Source of the DNA: an uncultured Bacilli bacterium
GTDB taxonomy: Bacteria; Bacillota_I; Bacilli_A; RF39; UBA660
Length of the DNA: 64,000 nucleotides
Direction: 5' to 3'
NCBI GenBank assembly: GCA_934086935.1
Contig: CAKOIQ010000004.1
Span: 1 to 64,000, forward strand
The notes under the pieces were generated by a model. It searched no databases. It had not been told where the DNA came from and saw nothing but the letters and a program-made list of their open reading frames with translations. Within the stretch, counting starts at the first letter, position 1. Each line of letters begins with the position of its first letter. The position numbers and the translations under genes were made by a program. This document shows positions 53,126 to 62,470 of the stretch, one piece after another.

Positions 53126-53173
53126 ATCAGCAATTAAATAGGTTTATTCCTATTTATTAATGCTGATTTTTTT
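53124..53173 (+). terminator. Terminator with nested hairpin
   Basis: AAATCAGCA / TGCTGATTT encloses a second stem AAATAGG / CCTATTT; seven Ts follow. Confidence 0.8.
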
Positions 53174-53181
53174 GATACAAT
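53173..53181 (+). promoter_or_regulatory. Extended -10 promoter (HAD-GtrA gene)
   Basis: TG 53173-53174, one base, TACAAT 53176-53181, 16 bases before ATG 53198, so the leader is very short. Confidence 0.55.
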
Positions 53182-53197
53182 AATAACGTGATGAAGT

Positions 53198-54199
53198 ATG
53201 AAATTATATTTATATGATTTTGATGGTACCATTTATGATGGCGATTCTTCAGTAGATTTTTTTAAATATTGTCTAAAAAAAGAACCACAATTAAAAAGAA
53301 TGTTACCTAAAATTGCATTAAAATTTTTAAAATATAAATTAAAATTAATAACCGTAACAGAATTAAAAGAATACATATTTTCTTTTGTTAAATATTTTGA
53401 AGATATAGATAAAGAAGTTAAAAATTTCTGGAAAGTAAATAAAAATAAATTAAAAAGTTTTTACATGATAAAGGATCATAAGAATGATATTATAATATCA
53501 GCATCACCAGAGTTTTTATTAAAACCTATTTGTGACGAATTAAAAGTTAAAAATCTTATTGCTTCCGATGTTGACAAAAAAACTGGACATTTTAATAAAG
53601 AAAATAACTACAAAGAAGAAAAGGTTAGAAGATTTAGAGAACTATATAAGGATGATATCATTGAAGAAATGTATAGTGATAGTCTTAATGATAAACCCCT
53701 ATTGGATTTAGCTAATAAAAGTTATTTTATTAAAAAAAATACAATCTATGAGTATAGAACCTACAAACCAAATTTAATAATAAGACTATGGAATTGGTGT
53801 TGGAGTATCTATCATAAAAAAGAAGAGGTTTGGAATTATTTAATTGTTGGTGGTTTAACAACCGTTGTCAGTATTGCAACATTTGGAATTTGTTCAAAAG
53901 TAATGGCACTTGATTTGATCACATCAAATATCCTATCTTGGATATGTGCGGTATTATTTGCTTATTATACAAATCGACTTTTTGTTTTTAAAAGTAAAAA
54001 TAAAAACATTACTAAAGAATTTATATCTTTTACTGGCTCTAGAGTACTAACTTTATTATTAGATACAGGTTTAATGGTATTAATGGTTAAATCAATGAAA
54101 ATAGATGAATTAATTGCTAAAATAATAGTACAATTTGTGATTGTAATAGCGAACTACATTATAAGTAAATTAATTGTATTTAAAAAAAATAAGGAGTGA
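53198..54199 (+). CDS. Fusion of HAD phosphatase and GtrA membrane domain
   Basis: Residues 1-190 form a HAD-IB phosphatase: YDFDGTIYDGDSS with the nucleophile Asp, IIISASPEFLL as motif II, and YSDSLNDKPLL as the metal-binding motif. From about 215, VWNYLIVGGLTTVVSIATFG and AYYTNRLFVFKSKNKN mark a GtrA domain of four helices; such proteins help move lipid-linked sugars. HAD-IB members include phosphatidylglycerophosphate and phosphoserine phosphatases. The CDP-alcohol transferase gene starts four bases later, so a lipid phosphate substrate is plausible. Leader very short with a weak ribosome site. Confidence 0.8.
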   Translation: MKLYLYDFDGTIYDGDSSVDFFKYCLKKEPQLKRMLPKIALKFLKYKLKLITVTELKEYIFSFVKYFEDIDKEVKNFWKVNKNKLKSFYMIKDHKNDIIISASPEFLLKPICDELKVKNLIASDVDKKTGHFNKENNYKEEKVRRFRELYKDDIIEEMYSDSLNDKPLLDLANKSYFIKKNTIYEYRTYKPNLIIRLWNWCWSIYHKKEEVWNYLIVGGLTTVVSIATFGICSKVMALDLITSNILSWICAVLFAYYTNRLFVFKSKNKNITKEFISFTGSRVLTLLLDTGLMVLMVKSMKIDELIAKIIVQFVIVIANYIISKLIVFKKNKE

Positions 54200-54203
54200 G
54201 AAT

Positions 54204-54833
54204 ATGAAAAAAATTATAGGATATTATCGTGATTGTGATTTTCTTACGATGACAGGTACTTGTATGGCATTACTTGGAATTGTATTTGCTATAAATGGAA
54301 ATAGATTATTGCCAATATTTTGTTTAATATTATCTGGCATTTGTGATGCATTTGACGGAAAATTGGCTAGAAGAAGAGAATCAACAAAAGAACAAAATGT
54401 TTATGGAGTACAACTAGATTCATTATCTGATTTAATATCATTTGGAGTTTTTCCTCTAGTATTAACAGTTACATGCTTACCTAAGAATTCATATCTTGTG
54501 TGGGTAGCAATGATTTTTTATTCATTATGTGGAATGATAAGGTTGGCATACTTCAATACCTTAGATATTTGCAATAAAAGTGAAAAGGGATATTTTATAG
54601 GAGCACCTATCACAACAATATCTATTATCTATCCCATCGTATATTTAATAAGTTTCTTTAATAAATTTAATAACTTTTCCATAATATCATCAGTATTCTT
54701 TGTAATTGTAGGAATTTCATTCATATACAGAATTAAAATTAAAAAATTAGATGATAAAGGTAAAGTAGTTTTATCAATATTGGGAGTAATATTAATTATA
54801 GTTGTACTAGCCAAAATGATATTTTTTAAATAA
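54204..54833 (+). CDS. CDP-alcohol phosphatidyltransferase (PssA-like)
   Basis: CDAFDGKLARRRESTK and YGVQLDSLSDLISFG give the full D-G-x2-A-R-x8-G-x3-D-x3-D motif that holds the two metal ions. Six helices fill 209 residues. The tight LDSLSDLISFGVFP segment is typical of phosphatidylserine synthases, while PgsA usually differs there; a serine or similar head group is therefore most likely. AAGGAG selects ATG 54204. It is the partner of the HAD-GtrA gene. Confidence 0.82.
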   Translation: MKKIIGYYRDCDFLTMTGTCMALLGIVFAINGNRLLPIFCLILSGICDAFDGKLARRRESTKEQNVYGVQLDSLSDLISFGVFPLVLTVTCLPKNSYLVWVAMIFYSLCGMIRLAYFNTLDICNKSEKGYFIGAPITTISIIYPIVYLISFFNKFNNFSIISSVFFVIVGISFIYRIKIKKLDDKGKVVLSILGVILIIVVLAKMIFFK

Positions 54834-54838
54834 TAATT

Positions 54839-54864
54839 GATAACTTAAAAAGTTATCTTTTTTT
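54839..54864 (+). terminator. Rho-independent terminator
   Basis: GATAACTT / AAGTTATC stem with an AAA loop and seven Ts. Confidence 0.85.
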
Positions 54865-54912
54865 AAAGGAAAATTAATAGTTTTAGTTAATATAAATAAT
54901 AAAGGGAGTAAA

Positions 54913-56790
54913 ATGATCAGATTAGAAAATGTCACTAAAACTATAAATAATAACAAAATAATAAAAAATATAAATTTAACATTTCGTCCAAATGAGTTAG
55001 TTTGTATATTAGGGCCATCGGGAAGTGGAAAAACAACAATATTAAATTTAATTGGTAATAATGATGAACCAACTTCAGGAAATATCTATCTAGGTAATTT
55101 AAATATTAAAAGTATTAAAACTGAACAGTATCACAATGAAATAGTTAGTTATATATTTCAAGATTATAATTTAATAGATAACTTAAATATTAAAGATAAT
55201 ATAGAATTGCCATTAAAGTTAACAAATAATAAAATTAATTCTAATAAATTTACTAACATAATTAATAGATTAAATCTATCAAAACTAATGTCAAAAAAAA
55301 TTAAGTATTTAAGTGGTGGTGAAAAACAAAGAGTAGCCATTGCTAGGTCTTTATTTTCAAATAATAAAATTATTTTAGCAGATGAACCAACTGGAGCTCT
55401 CGATTCTTACAATAGTGAAAGAATTATGAGAATTTTAAAAAAAATATCTAAACACAAATTAGTAATAGTAGTTACTCATAATCAAGAATTAGCGAAAAAA
55501 TATGCCACGAGAATAGTTAAAATCAAAGATGGAAAAGTTTCAGAGGATAGTAATCCTTGCAATAAAATATATGATTACACTCTACACAAAAATAAAATAA
55601 AATTAAAAAATAAAACTATTTTTAACCTATGTATAAACAATATAAAATCCAAACTAGGTAGAAACATTTTAAAAATAATTGCATTTAGTATTAGTACTTT
55701 TTTTCTGACCTTAATTTTATCTATAAATCAAGGTTTAAATGAAGAAATAAATGATTTAAATCAAAATAATTATTATACATATCCATTAATTATTAGTTCT
55801 TACGCTAATGATAAATATAATTTAAAAATGAAAAATAATGAATCTAACGAAATAAATATAAATAAATACACAATAAAAAATAACATAGACACTAAACTAA
55901 TAGATTTATTAAAATCATTAAATAAAGATTATTATAATGGAATTTCTTATAATAAAACCATGAATAACTCATACGGTGCATTATTTATTTCAAATCCATC
56001 AAATCAATTATTTAATTTAATAAAAGGCACGCTACCACAAAATGATCAAGAAGTAATGCTTTTAATTGATAACAATAATGCAATTGATGAACAACTTCAA
56101 AATTACATGAACATTAAAGGAAACAATTATAATGATTATTTAGGTAAAACCCTATTAATTGAAAACATTGAAGTTATAATAACAGGAATTGTAAAAAGTA
56201 CTAATGATTATTTAGCATCTCAAAATGGAATTGTTTATAATTCTAATCTTATCAACAGTCAAATAGATTCTATATCAATTTTTCCTAAATCAAAAGAAGG
56301 AAAAGAAAAGATTAAAACTGTTTTAAAGGATTATCAAATTATTGACGAAGCTAAAGAAATAACAGATATTATAAACAAAATAATAAAAATTATTACTTAT
56401 ATTTTAGTAATATTCAGTGTTTCTGCATTTATAATAACAATCATAATGATGAATATTATGTCATACATTGAAGTTATTGAAAGACAAAAAGAAATAGGTA
56501 TTTTAAAAACTTTAGGTACTAAAAATAAAGATATTAAAAAAATATTTATTCAAGAAAACATAATAATAGGTTTAATATCTTCAACTATATCCTTGGTAAA
56601 TATTTACTTATTTTCACAAATAATTAATCCTGTAATATTTAATAAAATAGGTTTATCATCACTAGTAACATTAAATATTAAAATAATTATTATAATATTA
56701 TCAATAAGTTATATATTAAGTAAAATAAGTGGTTACATACCATCGATTATTGCTTCTAAAAAGAAAATAACAGATATTTTAAGATCATAA
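54913..56790 (+). CDS. ABC transporter, ATPase-permease fusion (MacB-like)
   Basis: The ATPase (1-220) has ILGPSGSGKTTILNLIGNND (Walker A), FQDYNLIDNL (Q-loop), LSGGEKQRVAIARSL (signature), ILADEPTGALDS (Walker B) and VVTHNQ (H-loop). A helix at about 255-273 starts an FtsX-type permease with an outside domain (about 275-490) and three closing helices containing IEVIERQKEIGILKTLGTKN. Such proteins work as mechanotransmitters or exporters for lipoproteins or antimicrobial peptides rather than as flux pumps. AGGGAG gives the ribosome site; no accessory genes adjoin it. Confidence 0.88.
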   Translation: MIRLENVTKTINNNKIIKNINLTFRPNELVCILGPSGSGKTTILNLIGNNDEPTSGNIYLGNLNIKSIKTEQYHNEIVSYIFQDYNLIDNLNIKDNIELPLKLTNNKINSNKFTNIINRLNLSKLMSKKIKYLSGGEKQRVAIARSLFSNNKIILADEPTGALDSYNSERIMRILKKISKHKLVIVVTHNQELAKKYATRIVKIKDGKVSEDSNPCNKIYDYTLHKNKIKLKNKTIFNLCINNIKSKLGRNILKIIAFSISTFFLTLILSINQGLNEEINDLNQNNYYTYPLIISSYANDKYNLKMKNNESNEININKYTIKNNIDTKLIDLLKSLNKDYYNGISYNKTMNNSYGALFISNPSNQLFNLIKGTLPQNDQEVMLLIDNNNAIDEQLQNYMNIKGNNYNDYLGKTLLIENIEVIITGIVKSTNDYLASQNGIVYNSNLINSQIDSISIFPKSKEGKEKIKTVLKDYQIIDEAKEITDIINKIIKIITYILVIFSVSAFIITIIMMNIMSYIEVIERQKEIGILKTLGTKNKDIKKIFIQENIIIGLISSTISLVNIYLFSQIINPVIFNKIGLSSLVTLNIKIIIIILSISYILSKISGYIPSIIASKKKITDILRS

Positions 56791-56796
56791 TTATTA

Positions 56797-56805
56797 TGGT
56801 ATAAT
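56797..56805 (+). promoter_or_regulatory. Extended -10 promoter (pduL-dusB)
   Basis: TG 56797-56798, one base, TATAAT 56800-56805, 17 bases before pduL. Confidence 0.6.
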
Positions 56806-56821
56806 TTTATTGGTGATGAAA

Positions 56822-57385
56822 ATGATAATACCAGTAGGAGTAAGTAAAAGACATGTTCATATAACTAAAGAAACCTGCTTAAAACTATTTAATACTGATC
56901 AATTAGAAGAAAGAAATCCTTTAAACCAACCAGGACAATTTGCTAGCACATCTACGGTTGATATAAAAGTTGAAGACAAGATAATTAATCATGTAAGAGT
57001 GGTTGGTCCTTTAAGATCTTATAACCAAGTTGAAATTTCTCAAACTGAAGCTGATTATTTTGGAGTGAAACCACCTCGCAGACAAAGTGGAGAACTTGAT
57101 GGCAGTTTACCAGTTACTTTAATTGGACCATTTGGAGAAGTAAAATTAACAAGTGGATTAATTTTAGCAGAAAGGCACATTCATATGGATCCATCTACCG
57201 CAATTCAATTAGATTTAACTAATAAAGAAAAAGTAAACGTATATCAAAATGATCATTATCTTTTTGATGCTCTAATAAAAATATCTGATCCAGCTTTCAT
57301 TGAGATTCATATAGATACCGATGAAGAAATTGAATATAATATACATCAAAATGATAAGGTAGAATTTAAAAAATGTGGAAAATAG
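56822..57385 (+). CDS. pduL: Phosphate acyltransferase PduL
   Basis: PduL exchanges CoA and phosphate on acetyl or propionyl groups. It has two beta-barrel halves: VGVSKRHVHITKETCLKLF with zinc-binding His residues, RNPLNQPGQFASTSTVDIK, VVGPLRSYNQVEIS and ILAERHIHMDPSTA with the remaining His ligands. No microcompartment-targeting extension or shell genes are seen, so it probably acts as the acetate-producing Pta of fermentation; acetate kinase is not in the window. GGTGA spaced five bases supports ATG 56822. It overlaps dusB by 13 bases. Confidence 0.92.
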   Translation: MIIPVGVSKRHVHITKETCLKLFNTDQLEERNPLNQPGQFASTSTVDIKVEDKIINHVRVVGPLRSYNQVEISQTEADYFGVKPPRRQSGELDGSLPVTLIGPFGEVKLTSGLILAERHIHMDPSTAIQLDLTNKEKVNVYQNDHYLFDALIKISDPAFIEIHIDTDEEIEYNIHQNDKVEFKKCGK

Positions 57386-58344
57386 GCAATGTTAAAATAA
57401 AAAATCAAATAGTTTTAGCACCAATGGCCGGAATAAGTAACACAGCTTATAGACAAATAATTAAAGAAATGGGAGCTGGACTAATTTACGCAGAGATGGT
57501 TTCTGATAAAGCCATAGTTTTTGGGAACCAAAAAACATTAGACTTATTAAAAATGGATGAAAAAGAACGCCCAATAGCTCAACAAATATTTGGGAGTGAC
57601 ATCGATTCATTTGTTAAAGCAGCAAAACTTGTCGAAGAAAAGATGCATCCGGATATAATTGATATTAATATGGGGTGTCCTGTACCTAAAGTTGCCATAA
57701 AAAGTCAAGCAGGTAGTGCATTATTAAAAAATCCAGATTTAATTGAAGATATAGTTAGGGCAGTAGTAAATAACGTTAGTGTTCCTGTAACTGTAAAAAT
57801 TAGAAGTGGTTGGGATGAAAATAATATAAACGCAGTTGAGGTAGCAAGACGCGTAGAAAAAGCGGGAGCTAAGGCAATAACAATACATGGGAGAACTAGA
57901 AGTCAAGGATACAGTGGAAAAGCGGATTGGAATATAATCAAAGCTGTAAAAGAAAGCGTGAAAATCCCAGTTATAGGTAATGGCGATGTGACATCTTGTT
58001 TCTTAGCAAAAGAAATGCTTGATTATACTGGTTGTGATGCAGTTATGATTGGCAGAGGAGTATTAGGAAATCCCTGGTTAATAAAAGAATGTGTAGAATA
58101 TTTAGAAAATGGAAAACTACCAGAAGAGGTAACACCGCAAGAAAAAATAAATATGTTAAAAAGACATTATAAATTATTACTTGAGTCTTCAAATGAAAAG
58201 TTAGCAACATTGGAAATTAGAACACATGCACTATGGTATATAAAAGGACTGCCTAAAAGTGCAACTATAAAAAATGAAATTTGTAAAACAAAAAATAGTG
58301 AAGAAGTATTCAAAATTTTAGATAATTATTTATCTTCACTATAA
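57373..58344 (+). CDS. dusB: tRNA-dihydrouridine synthase (DusB-like)
   Basis: FMN-dependent TIM barrel: IVLAPMAGISNTAYRQIIKE at the N-terminus, DINMGCPVPKVAIKSQAGSA with the catalytic Cys, VKIRSGWDENNINAVEVARR, ITIHGRTRSQGYSGKADWNI and MIGRGVLGNPWLIKE for FMN phosphate. A C-terminal helical tRNA-binding domain follows from about 245. It reduces uridine in the tRNA D-arm. 323 residues, coupled to pduL with no functional link apparent. Confidence 0.93.
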   Translation: MWKIGNVKIKNQIVLAPMAGISNTAYRQIIKEMGAGLIYAEMVSDKAIVFGNQKTLDLLKMDEKERPIAQQIFGSDIDSFVKAAKLVEEKMHPDIIDINMGCPVPKVAIKSQAGSALLKNPDLIEDIVRAVVNNVSVPVTVKIRSGWDENNINAVEVARRVEKAGAKAITIHGRTRSQGYSGKADWNIIKAVKESVKIPVIGNGDVTSCFLAKEMLDYTGCDAVMIGRGVLGNPWLIKECVEYLENGKLPEEVTPQEKINMLKRHYKLLLESSNEKLATLEIRTHALWYIKGLPKSATIKNEICKTKNSEEVFKILDNYLSSL

Positions 58345-58416
58345 TAATTGAAATTAGTAATTGAATTCTTTATAAAAATATAATATAATTTATACAAGAA
58401 TAAAGGAGTGTTACTC

Positions 58417-59118
58417 ATGGATAAAGTTGAAAAAACTAAAAAAGATGAAAAGAAAAAAACAGTAAAAAAATCTTCAGGAACTAAAAGTTCTGTTAAAAAG
58501 AAAACAACCACAAAAAAGCCAAAATCATCCATTACTTTAAATGAAACCGTAAATTTAGAAAATGATAAAACTGAGAATAAAACAGAAGAAGTTGCAATGA
58601 TTAGTGGCCAAATGTGTAAATATTGTCATAATTATTTTGAAAAAGGTCTAACCATTTGCCCTCATTGTCGTAAAAGACAAACTAAAAATACAGTTGGATT
58701 AACAGTAGCAATTGTATTTGGATTAGTTTTTTTACTATTTATTATTACCGGATATTTTGTAGACAAATACGTATTTAGTTCTGTAAATGAGGACGAATAT
58801 AAAGCTAGTTGCAAACTTGTGTCTTATGAAAATTTGATAAGAGTACCTAAAGATTATAAATATGAACATGTAAAAGTAATTGGAACAATAGTTAGCATTA
58901 CTGGAACTGATGATGGATATGGTAATGATATGACAATTGAATTAAATGCAAACCTATTCGAAAATGGCGTTGAACAAATTATTAAAGTAAAATTTAGAGA
59001 TAAAGATTATAGTCAAGGGTTTATGCAAGGCGATTTAATAACAGTTTATGGTGAATATACTGCTATTAACGGCAGTGAACCAGAAATAGATGCCGAATTC
59101 ATAGTATTTGGTAATTAA
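58417..59118 (+). CDS. Zinc-ribbon membrane protein with OB-like outer domain
   Basis: The product starts with about 30 residues that are nearly all Lys, Thr and Ser, then an acidic linker, a zinc ribbon CKYCHNYFEKGLTICPHCRK (about 67-86), one membrane helix (about 94-117) and an outside domain of 115 residues. The last part (KVIGTIVSITGTDDGYGNDM, KVKFRDKDYSQGFMQGDLIT, VYGEYTAINGSEPEIDAEFI) reads like an OB fold of the DUF4190/tRNA-anticodon type. Function unknown. GGAG selects ATG 58417 over GTG 58408. Confidence 0.72.
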   Translation: MDKVEKTKKDEKKKTVKKSSGTKSSVKKKTTTKKPKSSITLNETVNLENDKTENKTEEVAMISGQMCKYCHNYFEKGLTICPHCRKRQTKNTVGLTVAIVFGLVFLLFIITGYFVDKYVFSSVNEDEYKASCKLVSYENLIRVPKDYKYEHVKVIGTIVSITGTDDGYGNDMTIELNANLFENGVEQIIKVKFRDKDYSQGFMQGDLITVYGEYTAINGSEPEIDAEFIVFGN

Positions 59119-59142
59119 GAATGAGCAATCATTCTTTTTTTA
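59118..59142 (+). terminator. Rho-independent terminator
   Basis: AGAATGA / TCATTCT stem with GCAA loop and seven Ts. Confidence 0.87.
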
Positions 59143-59160
59143 TATAATTTTTTAAATCTG

Positions 59161-59169
59161 TGGTAAAAT
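59161..59169 (+). promoter_or_regulatory. Extended -10 promoter (uvrA)
   Basis: TG 59161-59162, one base, TAAAAT 59164-59169, 23 bases before uvrA. Confidence 0.55.
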
Positions 59170-59191
59170 ACTAATGCAAAGGAGTATATTC

Positions 59192-61999
59192 ATGGATAAA
59201 ATAATAATTAAAGGTGCTAGAGAAAATAATTTAAAAAATATAGATTTAGAAATCCCTAAAAATAAATTAGTAGTAATGACGGGAGTATCAGGTTCAGGAA
59301 AAAGTAGCTTAGCCTTTGATACGATATATGCAGAAGGAGAAAGAAGATATATAGAATCACTAAGTGCATATGCTCGCCAATTTTTAGGAGGGTCAGATAA
59401 ACCGGATGTAGATTCAATCGAAGGATTAAGCCCAAGTATATCTATTGATCAAAAAACAACCAATAACAATCCCAGATCAACAGTTGGAACCGTAACAGAA
59501 ATTTATGATTATTTAAGATTATTATTTGCCAGAATCGGTACACCATATTGTCCAATTCATCATAAACCAATAAAAAGTCAAAGTATTGAAGAAATGGTCA
59601 ATAAGGTATTAGAATTAGGTGAAGAAACTAAAATAGAAATATTATCTCCAGTTGTACACGGAGAAAAAGGAACCCATCAAGATTTATTTGATGAGTTAAG
59701 AAAAAAAGGTTTTACCAGAGTTAGAGTAAATGGCCAAAACAAAGACTTATCAGAAGAAATAAAACTAGAAAAAAATAAAAAAGACAATATCTATGTTGTC
59801 ATAGATAGGGTCGTAATATTGCCTGAAGAAAGAAGCCGTATCTTTGAAGCAATTGAAATAAGTACTAAAATGGCTGATGGAAAAGTACTAATTCATATTA
59901 TCGACGGCGAAGAATTTATCATGAGTGAACATTACGCTTGTCCAGAATGTAATTTCTCACTACCAGAATTAGAACCAAGATTATTTTCATTTAATGCTCC
60001 ATACGGTGCTTGCCCAGAATGTAAAGGATTAGGCATTAAACAACATTTAAGTTTAGAACTTTTAATTCCGGATAAAAACAAAAGTATATTAGAAGGCGGA
60101 ATAAAAGGATTTGGTATTGATCAAAACATGGCTTTGACCCAACTAGAAACAGTATGTGATTATTTCAATATTGATTTAACCAAAAAAATTAAAGACTTCA
60201 CCAAAGAGGAACTAAATATAATTTTATATGGAACAAATAAAGTATTAGATTATGAATATATAAGTAAAAACGGAAATAAAAGATATGTTAAAGATACTTA
60301 TGAAGGTATTGTAAATAATTATGAAAGAAGATATATAGAAACAAACAGTAAATGGATAAGAGACTGGCTTGGAACATTTATGGTTAATCAAGCTTGTCCT
60401 AAATGCCATGGTGCAAGATTAAATGACAATGTATTAGCAGTAAAAATAAATCATAAAAATATTTTTGAAGTATGTAATTATTCAATCAAAGAATTATCCG
60501 ATTTCATGAATAATTTAAAATTAACTGCTGAACAAGAACAAATTAGTAATCTTATAGTTAAAGAAATTAAAAATAGATTAACATTCTTAATAAACGTTGG
60601 TTTAGATTACTTAACATTATCAAGAGAAGCATCAACCTTATCAGGTGGTGAATCACAAAGAATAAGATTAGCAACACAAATAGGAAGCAAGCTAACAGGA
60701 GTTTTATATGTTCTGGATGAGCCAAGCATCGGACTTCATCAAAAAGACAATGATAGATTAATCAATTCTTTAAAAGAAATGCGTGATTTAGGCAACACAT
60801 TAATAGTTGTTGAGCATGATGAAGATACAATGAGAGCAGCAGACTTTCTAGTTGATGTCGGTCCAGGTCCGGGTTCTGAAGGAGGATATATAGTTGCTAA
60901 AGGAACTCCAGAAGAAGTAATGAAAAACAAAAATAGTTTAACCGGAAAATATTTAAGTGGGGAGTTAAAAATAGAAGTACCAGCAAAAAGAAGACAAGGT
61001 AACGGAAAATACATTGAAATAAAAGGTGCTAAAGAAAACAATTTAAAAAACATCAACGTTAAAATCCCACTAGGTACCATGACTCTCGTAACCGGAGTTT
61101 CAGGTTCAGGAAAAAGTACTTTAGTAAATGAAATACTTCTTAAAGCACTAAGAAGCAAAGTCTACGGAACAATGGTTATTCCAGGTAAACATAAAGAAAT
61201 AAAAGGAATAGAAGAAATAGATAAAGTAGTTGATATTTCTCAGGACCCAATAGGCAGAACCCCTCGAAGCAATCCAGCTACATATGTAGGAGTGTTCGAT
61301 GATATTAGAGATTTATTTGCCGAAATGAAAGAATCTAAAATAAAAGGCTATGATAAAGGAAGATTCTCATTTAATGTAAAAGGTGGAAGATGTGAAGCAT
61401 GTTGGGGTGATGGTGTTAAAAAAATAGAAATGCATTTCTTGCCAGATGTTTACGTCCCTTGCGATGTATGTCACGGAACAAGATATAACTCAGAAACTCT
61501 AGAGGTAAAATATAAAGGGAAAAATATTTCAGAAGTATTGGATATGCGCGTACAAGAAGCCTTAGAATTCTTTAGTGCAAGCCCTAAAATCAAGAATAAA
61601 TTACAAACAATGGTAGATGTTGGATTATCATATATAAAATTAGGACAAAGCGCTCCAACTCTATCTGGAGGAGAAGCCGCAAGAGTCAAATTAGCAAAAG
61701 AATTACAAAAAAAACCAACCGGAAAAAGTGTCTTTATCTTAGATGAACCAACAACAGGACTACATACTGACGACATCAAAAAATTATTAGTTATTTTACA
61801 AAGAATAGTAGATAATGGCGATACAGTTATAATAATTGAACATAACTTAGACGTTATAAAATGTGCCGATTACATAATTGACCTTGGACCAAATGGTGGT
61901 TCTGGTGGTGGCAAAATAGTAGCAACAGGCACACCAGAACAAGTTGCCAAAAATAAAGATTCGTACACAGGACAATATTTAATTAGCAAATTAAAATAA
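59192..61999 (+). CDS. uvrA: Excinuclease ABC subunit A
   Basis: Two ABC modules: GVSGSGKSSLAFDTIYAEGE (first Walker A), CPECNFSLPELEPRLFSFNA and CPECKGLG (first zinc module region), LSGGESQRIRLATQIGSKLT (signature), and in the second half GVSGSGKSTLVNEILLKAL, CEACWGDGVKKIEMHFLPDV with CDVCHGTRYNSETLEVKYKG, LSGGEAARVKLAKELQKK and FILDEPTTGLHTDDI. It recognises damaged DNA and loads UvrB. GGAG nine bases upstream supports ATG 59192 rather than ATG 59174. 935 residues, full length. Confidence 0.97.
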   Translation: MDKIIIKGARENNLKNIDLEIPKNKLVVMTGVSGSGKSSLAFDTIYAEGERRYIESLSAYARQFLGGSDKPDVDSIEGLSPSISIDQKTTNNNPRSTVGTVTEIYDYLRLLFARIGTPYCPIHHKPIKSQSIEEMVNKVLELGEETKIEILSPVVHGEKGTHQDLFDELRKKGFTRVRVNGQNKDLSEEIKLEKNKKDNIYVVIDRVVILPEERSRIFEAIEISTKMADGKVLIHIIDGEEFIMSEHYACPECNFSLPELEPRLFSFNAPYGACPECKGLGIKQHLSLELLIPDKNKSILEGGIKGFGIDQNMALTQLETVCDYFNIDLTKKIKDFTKEELNIILYGTNKVLDYEYISKNGNKRYVKDTYEGIVNNYERRYIETNSKWIRDWLGTFMVNQACPKCHGARLNDNVLAVKINHKNIFEVCNYSIKELSDFMNNLKLTAEQEQISNLIVKEIKNRLTFLINVGLDYLTLSREASTLSGGESQRIRLATQIGSKLTGVLYVLDEPSIGLHQKDNDRLINSLKEMRDLGNTLIVVEHDEDTMRAADFLVDVGPGPGSEGGYIVAKGTPEEVMKNKNSLTGKYLSGELKIEVPAKRRQGNGKYIEIKGAKENNLKNINVKIPLGTMTLVTGVSGSGKSTLVNEILLKALRSKVYGTMVIPGKHKEIKGIEEIDKVVDISQDPIGRTPRSNPATYVGVFDDIRDLFAEMKESKIKGYDKGRFSFNVKGGRCEACWGDGVKKIEMHFLPDVYVPCDVCHGTRYNSETLEVKYKGKNISEVLDMRVQEALEFFSASPKIKNKLQTMVDVGLSYIKLGQSAPTLSGGEAARVKLAKELQKKPTGKSVFILDEPTTGLHTDDIKKLLVILQRIVDNGDTVIIIEHNLDVIKCADYIIDLGPNGGSGGGKIVATGTPEQVAKNKDSYTGQYLISKLK

Positions 62000-62022
62000 T
62001 TGACATTTAACACTTATATCAA

Positions 62023-62051
62023 TTGCTAAACACAAAAAATAATTATATAAT
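62023..62051 (+). promoter_or_regulatory. Promoter of yvlD-lgt-trxB-like operon
   Basis: TTGCTA 62023-62028, 17 bases, perfect TATAAT 62046-62051, the same pair of boxes as at 1416-1444. Confidence 0.78.
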
Positions 62052-62068
62052 TAAAATAGGTGATCAAA

Positions 62069-62470
62069 ATGACTATTTATAGTGAACAAAAAAGCATGAA
62101 ATATGCTCTAATCGAGTGGATACTAACATTACTAATTAATTCTGCAGTTTTAGTACTAGCTTCAAAAATTTTTAAAGGATTTTATATCAGTTCATTTGGA
62201 TATGCAATTATAACATCAATAGTTATAATGATATTAAATAGTACAGTCAAACCCCTTTTTAAATTACTATCATTGCCAATAACAGTTATGTCCTTAGGAC
62301 TTTTATATCCAATAAACAATGTAATAATATTAAAATTAGCTTCATTAATTATGGGATCTGCATTTGTTGTAGAAGGATGGTTCGTACCATTTTTCATTTC
62401 AATATTTATCTCTTTCGCTAATATCTTATTAGATTCAATCATTACTAAAACTATAGTAGGTACAAGATGA
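62069..62470 (+). CDS. yvlD: YvlD-like four-helix membrane protein
   Basis: 133 residues with four hydrophobic helices. NSTVKPLFKLLSLPITVMSL then LGLLYPINNVIILKLASLIM is the PF04020 signature (annotated 'phage holin 4 superfamily' although it is chromosomal and not phage-borne). In Bacillus yvlD lies close to uvrA and lgt, the same neighbourhood as here. Function unknown, possibly membrane-stress related. AGGTGAT selects ATG 62069. ATGA overlap with lgt. Confidence 0.85.
   Translation: MTIYSEQKSMKYALIEWILTLLINSAVLVLASKIFKGFYISSFGYAIITSIVIMILNSTVKPLFKLLSLPITVMSLGLLYPINNVIILKLASLIMGSAFVVEGWFVPFFISIFISFANILLDSIITKTIVGTR

Noticed and set aside
62069..62470. Prophage holin
   Set aside because: The 'phage holin 4' family name is historical; the gene lies in a Bacillus-like uvrA-yvlD-lgt order with no phage genes nearby.
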